Origin: Asterias amurensis
Lineage: Eukaryota; Echinodermata; Asteroidea; Forcipulatida; Asteriidae
Reading direction: 5' to 3'
NCBI RefSeq assembly: GCF_032118995.1
Contig: NC_092650.1
Location: 23,756,001-23,820,000 of the forward strand
Length of the DNA: 64,000 nt
Shown one piece after another: positions 44,903-53,976 of this stretch. The translations under genes were made by a program, and so were the position numbers. The notes beneath the pieces are model-generated. The model saw nothing but the letters and a program-made list of their open reading frames with translations, was not told where the DNA came from and made no database searches. The first letter of the stretch is position 1, and each line of letters begins with the position of its first letter.

Positions 44903-44969
44903 GTCTAACCACTGGAATACCACTTGAAACTTTCTTACCGGACCATTGGAACTTAAGATGCTCCAATAT

Positions 44970-45378
44970 TTAAAGGCAGTGGACACTATTGGTAATTACT
45001 CAAAATAATTATTAGCATAAAACCTTACTTGGTAATGTGTAATGGGGAGAGGTTGATAGCATAAAACATTGTGAGAAACGGCTCCCTCTGAAGTAACGTA
45101 GTTTGAGAAAGAAGTAATTTTCCATGAATTTGATTTTGAGACCTCAAAATTAGATTTTGGGGTCTTCAAATCAAATCCAAAATCCAAAATCAAGCATCTG
45201 AAAGCACACAACTTCATGTGACGAGGGTGTTTTTTCTTTCAAAGTTAACTCGCAACTTCGACCACCAATTGAGCTCGAACTTTCACAGGTTTGTTAGATT
45301 ATTCATATGTTGAGATACACCAATAATTTGAATAGAGAAGTCTGGTCTTTGTTTACCAATAGTGTCCAGTGTCTTTAA
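44970..45378 (-). mobile_element. Family A TTAA element (copy 9)
   Basis: TTAAAGGCAGTGGACACTAT to AGTGTCCAGTGTCTTTAA, with a duplicated AAATCAAATCCAAAATCC segment in the central palindrome. Confidence 0.76.
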
Positions 45379-45618
45379 AGGGATTTTGCTCTGGAAGTTT
45401 TGGTTTCATGCAAAGTGTGTTCAAGATTCAATTCAATTAAAAAGCATCAACACAAAAATTACCTCAAAAGTTTCTTCCCATCATTCTTTGGTGGTCTCTT
45501 CACGAAAAGGTGAGTACATTCTCAAATGTTGTGTTGTTAGCACATTTTTTTGCAGACATGGTTATTTGAATTCCCATCTTAAAGCATCTTTATGGATACA
45601 TCCTCTTGTTGTCACCTT

Positions 45619-46184
45619 CCCCCCCCCACACACACACACACACACACCCGCACACCCCCATAGCATATCTGTCTCCCAAAACACACATTAATAAAACAAA
45701 ATTGACAAGATTATAAAAAAGTGGGGGAAACAAAACCTTCCGAGGCAATTTACTTGAAAAAATCCTCTGTTGTCCGGGGTCCACTTTCAGAAGCAAATGG
45801 TGGTGTTGATTTCTGCCCCCCCCCCCCCCACACCATCCCCTACCCCCACACCATATCTTTCTCTCGAAACAAAACATATCAATAACAATTTTTGAAAAGG
45901 ATTTTTTAAAAAGTGGGGGAAACAAAACCTTCCGAGGCAATTTACTTGAAAAAAATCCTTTGTTGTCCGGGGTCCACTTTCAGAAGCAAATGTTGGTGTT
46001 GATTTCTTGCCCATCCCCCACCCCCCACACCATATCTTTCCCCGAAACAAAACGAATTAATAACAATTTTTGAAAAGGATTTTTAAAAAGTGGGAGAAAC
46101 AACCTTCCAAGGTAATTAACTTGAACAATTTCCCTTGTTGTCTGGGGTCCACTTTCAGAAGCAAATGTTGGTGTTGATTTCTGC
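45619..46184 (+). repeat. Tandem repeat of about 180-190 bp, roughly three copies
   Basis: GTGGG(G/A)GAAACAAAACC-type starts lie near 45721, 45913 and 46090. Each copy contains TTGTTGTCCGGGGTCCACTT, CAGAAGCAAATGTTGGTG and, in the first two, a C-run followed by CACACCATATCTTTC. It sits in the intron just before the RRM exon of gene 2. Overlapping - strand frames here are only translations of the repeat. Confidence 0.82.
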
Positions 46185-46243
46185 AGGAGAAACACAGCAT
46201 TAAGGAAACTTTGATTTGATTTATCTGTTGTCATTTTGTCCAG

Positions 46244-46599
46244 AACAGCTCCCCCTTTCTCAATCATGAACCGATTCTACGGCGGCGGCGGCGGCAGTCC
46301 AGGCCTGGGGTTCAACCAACAACACTTCAATCGATTCCACTCGCCTCGACAGGTGTCCAACATCAGCAACAACACAAACAGCAACGACCAACAGGCCAGA
46401 GAATCCAGACTTTTCTGCGGCAACTTGAACCCTGAGTTTGTCTGTCAGCAGGAACTAGAGGAGATCTTCTGTCGACACGGCACCCTTCTTGGTATCTCCT
46501 TGCACAAGGGGTACGCATTCATTCAATTCTCCAATAAGGAAGAAGCACGCAAAGCTGCCCGATTGGAACAGGGAAGAATTCTGTCCTCACAACCAATGG
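46244..46599 (+). CDS. Gene 2, first coding exon (RRM)
   Basis: The acceptor CATTTTGTCCAG precedes 46244, ATG is 46266-46268 and the donor is CCAATGG|GTAAGT at 46600. RNP2 is L-F-C-G-N-L (49-54) and RNP1 is K-G-Y-A-F-I-Q-F (81-88). It ends in phase 1, like gene 1. Confidence 0.88.
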
Positions 46600-49500
46600 G
46601 TAAGTATTCCAAGGTTATGCTTCATTTGACTGATTCCCCTTGCCTGTTACACCACCTCATGCCCTCGATGCATGCTAGCTGCGATTTCATGTAAGTTTCC
46701 TTGATTGTCTAAAGGGTATTTCTAAAGTTTTAGCATACCCACTTTAAATCTGTACCAGCCACAAATTGTTCACTTTAAGTTTGCCCCACAATATCCTGGG
46801 GTATTATACTACCATGGTATTGGTTATGCATTGTCTGCATCCATTTTGATGACAGTTCTGTGTTTCGACAGCCCTATGTTCCAGCAAACCTACTTTGCGG
46901 TAAGCAACTCTTTGCTTACAAAGCTACCTCAAAAAACTTGCTGTTTGAGCAGAAATCGTTGACTAAGCACAGAATACTAGTGGTCGGCAGAGCCTAGCAA
47001 CTCTTCGCTTACAAAACTACATCAGAAAACTTGCTGGTTGAGTAAAAAGCATTGACTAACTAAGCACAGAATACTGTGATAAAGCAGAGCCATGAAGTTT
47101 TTAAGATCAAAGATTGATACTAAATTTGTCTTTGATAACCAGCAGAACTACTCATTTCTAAGTTTAACAGGTTTTTTTGTTTTTTGTTTTTAAAGCCATT
47201 GGACACTTTCGGTAAACAGTATTGTCCAAAGGCCCACACTTCGTGTATCACAACTGATATAAAAAATAACAAACCTGGAGAAACTAAGGCTCAATCGGTC
47301 ATCGGAGTCGGGAGAAAATAATGGGGAAAAACCACCCTTGTTTCCGCACGTTTCGCCGTGTCATGACATGTGTTTAAAATAAATCCGTAATTCTCGACAA
47401 CGAGAACTGATAATTGTTTAAATGTTTTCTTGAAAAGTAAAGCATTTCATGGAATAATATTTCAAGAGAAGTCTTTCACCATTACCTTCTGTAAACCCTG
47501 TAAGTTATTTGTAAATCTGTGAACTTTTTTTTTTTTTTTTTTCTGTGCCGAAAGTGTATAATGGCTTTAAGTGAGCAGTATTGTCAATAATTCAAGGTAA
47601 TTAATGCGTGGACTAGCTTTCTTGATTCGTAGTATTATTTTGTCCGTACAGATCTGAATATCGTCAGTGATCCAAACCCAAACCGACCAAAAGGTTTCAA
47701 GAGAGTGCAGCCAACTTACAACAGGTATGAAAATAACAAATCAAAGCCCCAAATCTCACTACTCTACGTAGTCCTTTTTTTATGTAGCAACTGTTGCAAT
47801 AAAAAGTGAAAGGTTTATGTATGAATGTGTTAAAGGCAGTGGACACTATTGGTAATTACTCAAAATAATTATCAGCATAAAACCTCATTTGGTAACGAGC
47901 AATGGGGAGAGGTTGATAGTATAAAACATTGTGAGAAACGGCTCCCTCTGAAGTGACCTAGTTTTCGAGAAAGAAGTTATTTTCCACGAATTTGATTTTG
48001 AGACCTCACGTTTAGAATTTGAGGTCTCGAAATCAAGCATCTGTAAGCACACAACTTCGTGTGCAAGGGTGTTTTTTTATTTCATTCATATCTCGCAACT
48101 TTGACAACCAATTGAGCTCAAATTTTCACAGGTTTTTTATTTTATGCATATGTTTGGATACACCAAGTTAGAAGACTGGTCTTTGACAATTACCAATAGT
48201 GTTCACTATCTTTAAAAAGGGAAAAACACTAGAACAGGCCTAGTATGCTATGACAAATTTGGAATTGCTATTGCTATTACCACAAAATGGGATTGTTACA
48301 CTCATCATTGGTAGGGAGCTCTCGTTTTGGACGACAGATGGTTCTGCGATGGTAGGTAGTTTTCAGCCAAACGTTGTCGCTTTCAGCACAATGCAGATTC
48401 ATCCCAAGTGTTGTAGAAATTGAGGGATGACCGCTCTCAAAACCGACGCATGCGCAGATGACGCCAAACGTCATCATTACCGTTGCAGAACCATGCGTCG
48501 TCCAAAATGAAAGCTCCCTTTTATCTGTCCAAAGTGTATAAAAAAATGAGCATGTGATAAATACACAAATTTGGTCGCTAATATTTACCAATTTATTTGT
48601 GGCAAATATTAAAACTGGTAGCTTCTTGTATAGTGCTCAAATTTGTCACTCGGTGATGTAACTCAAACATTATTACTCCTGGCCACTGAGTCATTTATTT
48701 CATCTCCTAAATCATCTCAGTTCCCTTTGGAGTGTACAAACTGGGCTGCCACAGATGTGATGCACCAAGCTAAATCAATCACATGAACTCTCTCTGCCTT
48801 AACAGTTACCTTATTGCCCCCTAGGTGAAGAGAAGTACATGTAATTAAGATTCTTGCTTAAGGATAAAAGTGTCACGACCAAGATATGAACCCGACTCGC
48901 TCATGACTCGACCACCAGACACTAAACTGCTTAGCCATGATACGCCACTTGTCTTACTGATATTTATAATTTATTGGTTTATTTCTTTAAAAAAGTTTAA
49001 ACTAAAAGTATGGCAACCGATAGGTTAAACTGCTCTGGTAAGATACATAACATTTCTTTTTAAAAGTAGCTCGAAGGATGACCACACAATTTGTAACATT
49101 TTTGTAACAAGCAAGATATTATGGCTGTGAACATAAACTGCCGTGTACTTGTTTTGATGGCTGTTTACTTGATACAATGTCTTTTTATTTCCCAAATCCT
49201 AGCAGTGGTTATGTTGATCCGGCAACCCTCCCCGTCATTCCAGCAGCCAATTCCAGCCCCCACCCTGGTGGACCACCTGCTGCTAAGAAAGTCAGACGCT
49301 TTATGGAACAGAGTCAAATGGGCAAAGAAGGAGATGGTAAGTGAAAAAAAAAGGGTTGTAACTCTAAACTGGTGGCCTGTCTTTACCCCGACAGCCACTG
49401 GTCTTATAAATCCAATGTTTTCATCATGCAGTTACGCGTAACTACCAGATTTAAATTAACTACCACCCACATTAAAACAGTGTTATGGCACTCAAGGTCA

Positions 49501-50875
49501 AAGGTAGATTTGGCTGGTAATCGCCTGTGCCTGAGTTCCCTGCTTAGCAATAATAAGCAGGATACCAGTCACAAATTGTATATTGGACCTGGTGTTTTGG
49601 CTGGTAAACTTACTCCGGTTAGCATAGTTTTGCTTCTATAGCTTATTTTTGTGCTTAAGCAGCTCTATGAAATTGGGCCCATGCAGGTTCTAAGGGCCTA
49701 TATCTGACGCTATGCAAGAGCCTAAAAGTTTGACGTCGGTTTGGCAAATTTAACCCTACCCTTCCACCTCTGCTCCTTCCACCTTTCATACCCTCTCGGT
49801 AGTAGTACATACCTGAGTTTACAAGAAGAGCATGGTCGGGCAGGGCATGAAATCCAATGTGTCTGTTGCCCTGGTCTTGGCCAAGGTGCCCCTTTAAAAT
49901 ATTTCCAATAGACTTTAAGCTTTTCAAATAAAATAAAAATGCTCTTTGCGCTTCCTCCAACTTTCTCACCCCCTGGGGGTCATACAACCAAAGTCAAACT
50001 TTCTGGTTGAAAGGAATGGGAAATAAAATATATCAGGAATTTTGCCTTGATATATTAGTGTCTGCATTTAATTTCTGAAAGGAAATACTAACAGATAAAC
50101 ATAAATCTTTACCTAGTATCTACTTGCCAGGTAGAGTTTGTTTTTAGAGAACTGTCGTTCTTTATTCTATGGAGAAGATTACAGTGCATTTAATTACGAT
50201 CCTATCAGCTAAAGTAGTAGTCCCAGCCAGATTCCTATACCTTCTGCCCGGGTAGTAGTTAAAAAGCCGGACAGTTCTTTTCATAACCGAGAAGTCTCCA
50301 GAACATCCGATAATCTACTACGCGGTAGTAGAACAAAGAAAGACATTTCTCTATTAAGAACAAACTCTACCTCCTGGCAAGTAGATACACACATGGTGTT
50401 ACCACAAACCAAATATACATTTTTATTTAAGTGGGGAACAATGTTTGCATCTCTAGTTGGACCTTGAAGCCCTGATGTGATAATTTTATTTTCATTTAGT
50501 TGCACTTCTGCAGCCGATTTCACGAAACGCTAGGATTAATTCTATCTTGAGTGAGGACGAGTAACCCGTCCTAACTTAGGATGGGTTCAAAGTGCCTGGC
50601 GTCTTCAGATACAGAACTTAACTCGTCCTAAGTCCTAAGATTAATCCTTAGTAAGGAATACTTTGGTGTGAAATTGACGGCTGCACTATTTCTTGTGGTT
50701 GATTCGTTTACAGTACCATTGTTTTTCTACTTTCAATCCACCAGAGCCATCATCGTGGACATGTGCTTACTGCAAGGAGGTCTGCTCATCCTGCTGGGGG
50801 TTGGTCAAACACGTCTCTATGAGCCACCAGACTCGTATCTACCTGGAAGATTCAGAACAGCAGCAAAACGCATAA
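46266..50875 (+). CDS. RRM/zinc-finger gene 2: hnRNP C/RALY-like RNA-binding protein with C-terminal C2H2 finger
   Basis: Coding exons are 46266-46599, 47652-47724, 49206-49336 and 50745-50875, giving 222 residues with intron phases 1, 2, 1. A short Gly-rich start (Y-G-G-G-G-G-S) leads to S-N-I-S-N-N and an RRM at about 46-115. Then come D-L-N-I-V-S-D-P-N-P-N-R-P-K-G-F-K-R, S-G-Y-V-D-P-A-T-L-P-V-I, a basic K-K-V-R-R segment, and a finger with C186, C189, H202 and H207. The finger is E-P-S-S-W-T-C-A-Y-C-K at its start and R-I-Y-L-E-D at its end, strikingly like the first C2H2 finger of BCL11A/B as I recall it. It is a paralogue of gene 1 in opposite orientation, with the same 73-nt exon 2. Predicted to be a nuclear pre-mRNA binder; the role of the finger (RNA, DNA or protein contact) is unknown. 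Only one finger exon was found. Confidence 0.87.
47190..47570 (+). mobile_element. Family C TTAA element (copy 2), in intron 1 of gene 2
   Basis: TTAAAGCCATTGGACACTTT to AAAGTGTATAATGGCTTTAA; it includes a T-run of about 17 near the right end. Confidence 0.8.
47652..47724 (+). CDS. Gene 2, exon 2
   Basis: 73 nt between GTCCGTACAG and GTATGA, entered in phase 1 and left in phase 2; shares P-N-P-N-R-P-K-G-F-K-R-V-Q with gene 1 exon 2. Confidence 0.87.
47830..48215 (-). mobile_element. Family A TTAA element (copy 10), in intron 2 of gene 2
   Basis: TTAAAGGCAGTGGACACTAT to AGTGTTCACTATCTTTAA; central palindrome GAGACCTCACGTTTAG / GAGGTCTCGAAATC. Confidence 0.8.
48314..48518. mobile_element. Inverted-repeat element, GGGAGCTCTCGTTTTGGACG ends
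   Basis: The left end GGGAGCTCTCGTTTTGGACG continues to GATGGTTCTGC; the right end is GCAGAACCATGCGTCGTCCA to AAGCTCCC. Inverted arms are about 35 bp. A 104-aa - strand frame over it is incidental. Confidence 0.62.
48650..48949 (-). mobile_element. Diverged tRNA-derived SINE
   Basis: Same order of blocks as the SINE at 57401-57758: CATCTCAGTTCCCTTTGGAG, GCTAAATCAATCACATGAAC, AAGTGTCACGACC, then a degraded tRNA-like head (GATATGAACCCG ... GCTTAGCCATGA). In intron 2 of gene 2. Confidence 0.65.
49206..49336 (+). CDS. Gene 2, exon 3 (linker)
   Basis: The acceptor is a tandem TAGCAG (49200-49205). By homology with gene 1 the exon starts at 49206 (S-G-Y-V-D-P); use of the first AG would add one serine in frame. 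The donor is GGAGATG|GTAAGT at 49337. It encodes P-A-T-L-P-V-I-P and A-A-K-K-V-R-R-F. Confidence 0.85.
49505..49681. mobile_element. Relic of the AGCTCTATGAAATTGGGCCC class
   Basis: Right end GCAGCTCTATGAAATTGGGC matches the end of the element at 2707-2950. The interior has AAGCAGGATACCAGTCACAA and GTTTTGGCTGGTAA. The left end was not located. Confidence 0.45.
49834..49930 (+). mobile_element. Family J repeat (copy 7), truncated
   Basis: TGCCCTGGTCTTGGCCAAGG, TGCCCCTTTAAAATATTTCC and AATGCTCTTTGC match the interior of family J; both ends are lost. Confidence 0.4.
50511..50683. mobile_element. Palindromic repeat, family I (copy 3)
   Basis: CAGCCGATTTCACGAAACGC pairs with GGTGTGAAATTGACGGCTG; inside are CCTAACTTAGGATGG and TCCTAAGATTAATCC. 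It lies just upstream of the finger exon of gene 2. Confidence 0.68.
50745..50875 (+). CDS. Gene 2, last exon (C2H2 finger)
   Basis: The acceptor TTTCAATCCACCAG precedes 50745, phase 1, TAA at 50873-50875. It encodes E-P-S-S-W-T-C-A-Y-C-K-E-V, C-W-G-L-V-K-H-V-S-M-S-H and R-I-Y-L-E-D-S-E. Spacing is C-x2-C-x12-H-x4-H, the same as both gene 1 fingers. A Q-Q-Q-N-A tail follows. Confidence 0.85.
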
Positions 50876-50902
50876 ATATAACCGGCTCTCGATAAATCAC
50901 TC

Positions 50903-50908
50903 AATAAA
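50903..50908 (+). terminator. Polyadenylation signal, gene 2
   Basis: AATAAA 28 nt after the stop, within a repeated ATAAATCACTCA. Its use would give a very short 3' UTR. Confidence 0.4.
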
Positions 50909-51167
50909 TCACTCAATGTCCATTCCCCACTCCCTCCGCTCCATAAAACAAAACAAGAGAAACCCTAAATGACTAAACAAGAATTTAATAACATATGTAC
51001 ATAAGAAAGCAGGCATGCAACTTTTCCTCAGATCAGCCGATTTCCTCTTTTTTAACTCAGTTTTACCATTCAAAATTGAAAAAATACTATACAAATTCAT
51101 TGAAATTTTGTTATTTCCTCTTTTCGGTGAAGTTACAGTTGCATGCCTGAGAAAGGCCCCCAAGAGC

Positions 51168-51269
51168 AAGGGGTGGATTTCACGAATTAGGAAGAGTTAC
51201 TCGTCCAAACTTAGGACTACCCATAGTATTATACATGTATCTCCTAACTCTTTGTGAAATTGACCCCTG
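51168..51269. mobile_element. Palindromic repeat, family I (copy 4)
   Basis: AGGGGTGGATTTCACGAATT pairs with AACTCTTTGTGAAATTGACC; the shortest of the four copies. Confidence 0.65.
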
Positions 51270-53492
51270 GAGACCGAGTATGGTGCCGAGGTTTTTAAAA
51301 AAAAACCTTGACCCATTTTGTTCAGTATTATAGTATACCATAACAGTTAAAAACGATTGTGCCAACAATAATGCTGCATAGTGTAATAATAAATCGGATA
51401 TATCATTTTAGATCAGTTTTGTCTTACTTTCAAGCTGTTGTTGCTGAACGAATTTTCCACTTGCAGTAAATTCTCACATGAAGCTTAATGCAAACTATTG
51501 ACTAAACTATTGTTTTCAATCCACATAATGAGTGTATACTGTTCAATTATTTTTAATTTAAGCACCTTTTGTGACTGACACAAATCAACAAACTATCTGT
51601 TGGTGACTGCTTTGTAATGCTTTGTCATGAAAAAAATACGAATGCCTCCAATTGTCACAGACTCTCACACATAAAGATGTGTAGATTTTATGCGAGTTCC
51701 TATTTCGACAAGCTTTTCCTGTGTTTTTGTGTTGAACCATTTCTGATGTGTTAGAATACTAGTATGGTGATATTTCAACAAATTTCTTGAAAAGCTAGTT
51801 GCTTGCAAACAAATGAAATAGCCTGTTGCAATTGATAAGAAACTACATCGATAGCTGTATAGGCCCTACTCATAAAAAAATGACGCAGTGCAAGTTTGTA
51901 CACGTTAAATTCACATGGTATAACAAAAATTAAACTTGCAAAATTGAAAACGTTTTTTTTTTTTTTATGTGTATCTGCTGCTGATAAGGATGGATAATTT
52001 ACTGGAAATTTCCGTGAAATTTGTTTTATGGGTTCTTTGTGCAAAGTGTGTAGGAACTGGACGGCAGGAAAAAAAACTTTTTCTATCCCTGTACTGAACA
52101 ACCTCAATCAACCTGGGCCAAAATTCTTAAAGGAGCTAAGCACAAAAAAATAGTATGCTTACCAGAAAAAGGTTACCAGCCAAAGTACCCCCATGTACCA
52201 TTTGTGACTGGTATCCTGCATATTTTCGCTTATCAGAAAAATTGTCTGCCTTAAAAGTAAGTGTAAAAATACTTAAACGATTGTATGAATTTTGCTTTAG
52301 TGTTTCTCAATTTCTGTGAACATGTGTAAAAATATTTTATGGCAAAATGTTGTTTTTCCCCCTTTATTCAATGCACCAGTTTGTCCAATTAACCCAGATG
52401 TATAACAAAATCCTTCTGAAACAAAAACTGTTTACCTTTATATTTTTCGTCGACACCTGTCGTAGGGGGGTGTTTTTTTTTTTTAAAGACTTGTTCTTAA
52501 GTGTAAATTCAGTAAACACTGTGTACTGTTGTTTAAATGCCTTTAACCAGAACTAGATTAAACTTGGCAGCTTACTATATTTTGGTGTAATCATTGTGTG
52601 ATTTATTTTTTTAAAAAGTTATGAACAGGTTTTGTTGTATTGGGGTGCAGGTGGGATGTAGATTCAAATCCACATATGGGGGGGGGGGGATCCACAAGGA
52701 TGCTGGGCTTGTAGCTCAAATTATTTACTGGACCATTTTATTTATAAGACCTGATTCAAATGGAGAGAACAAACTTTATAGTTTTGAACCCCTAAATAGG
52801 CCCTAAATGCGGGCGGATAACAAAGTCCAAGATTCCACAAAATGCATAAACGGCTAAAGGCCACAAATCGTTTCAACCAATGTCAAACACACTTTTAACT
52901 TATTTTTAATATATGATCTTTGAGATTATTGGGAAAAGTCGTAGTTTGAAATTATGGATTGGTAGGATACTTTGTGGCCCCGGTCTTCTTGCATGTGCCG
53001 TGATTATAAGTTCTGTTTTGCTTCGCAACATCGGGGTAAAGAAGCAGCCACAAACTTTTGTTTAAAGATTCTTTCTCCAGTGGGGAAATATTAACATGGG
53101 CTGGGAAAGATGATTTTAAAAAAAGGTTGCAATAACTAGAATATTAAGTTTGCATGGGTCTACGCAGTTCTCCGCCTATGTGGGGCATCTGGCATAATCT
53201 CCAGGGGACAAGTGTCACATAATTTTTTTATGTGACTTTATAATATATCGCATAGTTATCACTTGAAGCCCTAACAACTTACTATTTACAAGTCATAGTT
53301 ATTTATTTATTTATTTATTTTGTTCTTCTTTACCCTGGGGAAACCTCTCGGTGAATCCTTTTTTTTTTCAGAGGTTCCCAGCAACTACATACACATTAAA
53401 ATTTTTAAATTGTATTAATATAAAAATATGTTTATAAAAACATTAATTAATATTAAAAATAGAAAAACAGCCAAATTTAAATTAAGACTATG
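51270..53492. other. No gene recognised
   Basis: AT-rich. An AAGGAGCTAAGCAC...GGTTACCAGCC relic lies at about 52130-52260, a G-run at 52679-52689, and (TTTA)n at about 53300-53320. Frames up to 110 aa carry no recognisable domain. Confidence 0.4.
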
Positions 53493-53501
53493 GACCTATA
53501 C

Positions 53502-53557
53502 TAGTTGCGATAACGTAACCCTCCGCCGTCGGCAGGAGGGTTACGTTATCGCAACTA
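53502..53557. mobile_element. 56-bp perfect hairpin element with 9-bp duplication
   Basis: TAGTTGCGATAACGTAACCC pairs perfectly with GGGTTACGTTATCGCAACTA around a 10-base centre that is itself nearly palindromic (GCCGTCGGC). GACCTATAC occurs directly on both sides (53493-53501 and 53558-53566). Confidence 0.8.
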
Positions 53558-53662
53558 GACCTATACTTACTTCATAAGTAGGGACATAAAGCCATTGTTC
53601 CTTCAGCCGCTACTCAATTAGTTTGTTAAAAAATATTAAAGTTCAAAAGAATAACTTTTTAA

Positions 53663-53969
53663 GGTGTAATGTGAAGCTTCGCCGTGTGGTGGCGCTGTTT
53701 TAATGGACAGTGCCGATCAAAACGAGCACGTGTGTACTGTCAGTACTATACAATACGCTGTGTTTACAATGCATGCATTGAACATGCGATGGAAGTATTT
53801 AAGTGCAGAACTATAGCGGAACTAAACAGAAACTGTGTGAACTGCTGAATAAATGATAGGACTTCCCGTTTATTAAAGCCCAAGCTAACTCCCTCAATTC
53901 CGTGCACTGTAATAATGTAAGTATTTATGATATTTCAGCTACCGACTGTTAATTGTATTTTCTGTAAAC
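53663..53969 (+). other. LTR-like segment (doubtful)
   Basis: Starts TGTAATGTGAAG and ends TCTGTAAACA, with a TATTTAAG box near 53797 and AATAAATGATA near 53848. It is followed by TGG, where a primer-binding site would start. No second LTR or internal gag/pol sequence is present. It could instead be a promoter fragment; the LINE begins within 10 bases of its end. Confidence 0.25.
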
Positions 53970-53976
53970 ATGGTAA

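Noticed and set aside
45590..46267. Three overlapping - strand ORFs of 87-116 aa with repeated sequence
   Set aside because: They are translations of the 180-190-bp tandem repeat and differ in frame between copies.
50668..50895. 75-aa ORF in another frame over the gene 2 finger exon
   Set aside because: The frame that continues from the 49336 donor in phase 1 gives the conserved finger; the longer frame is a shadow.
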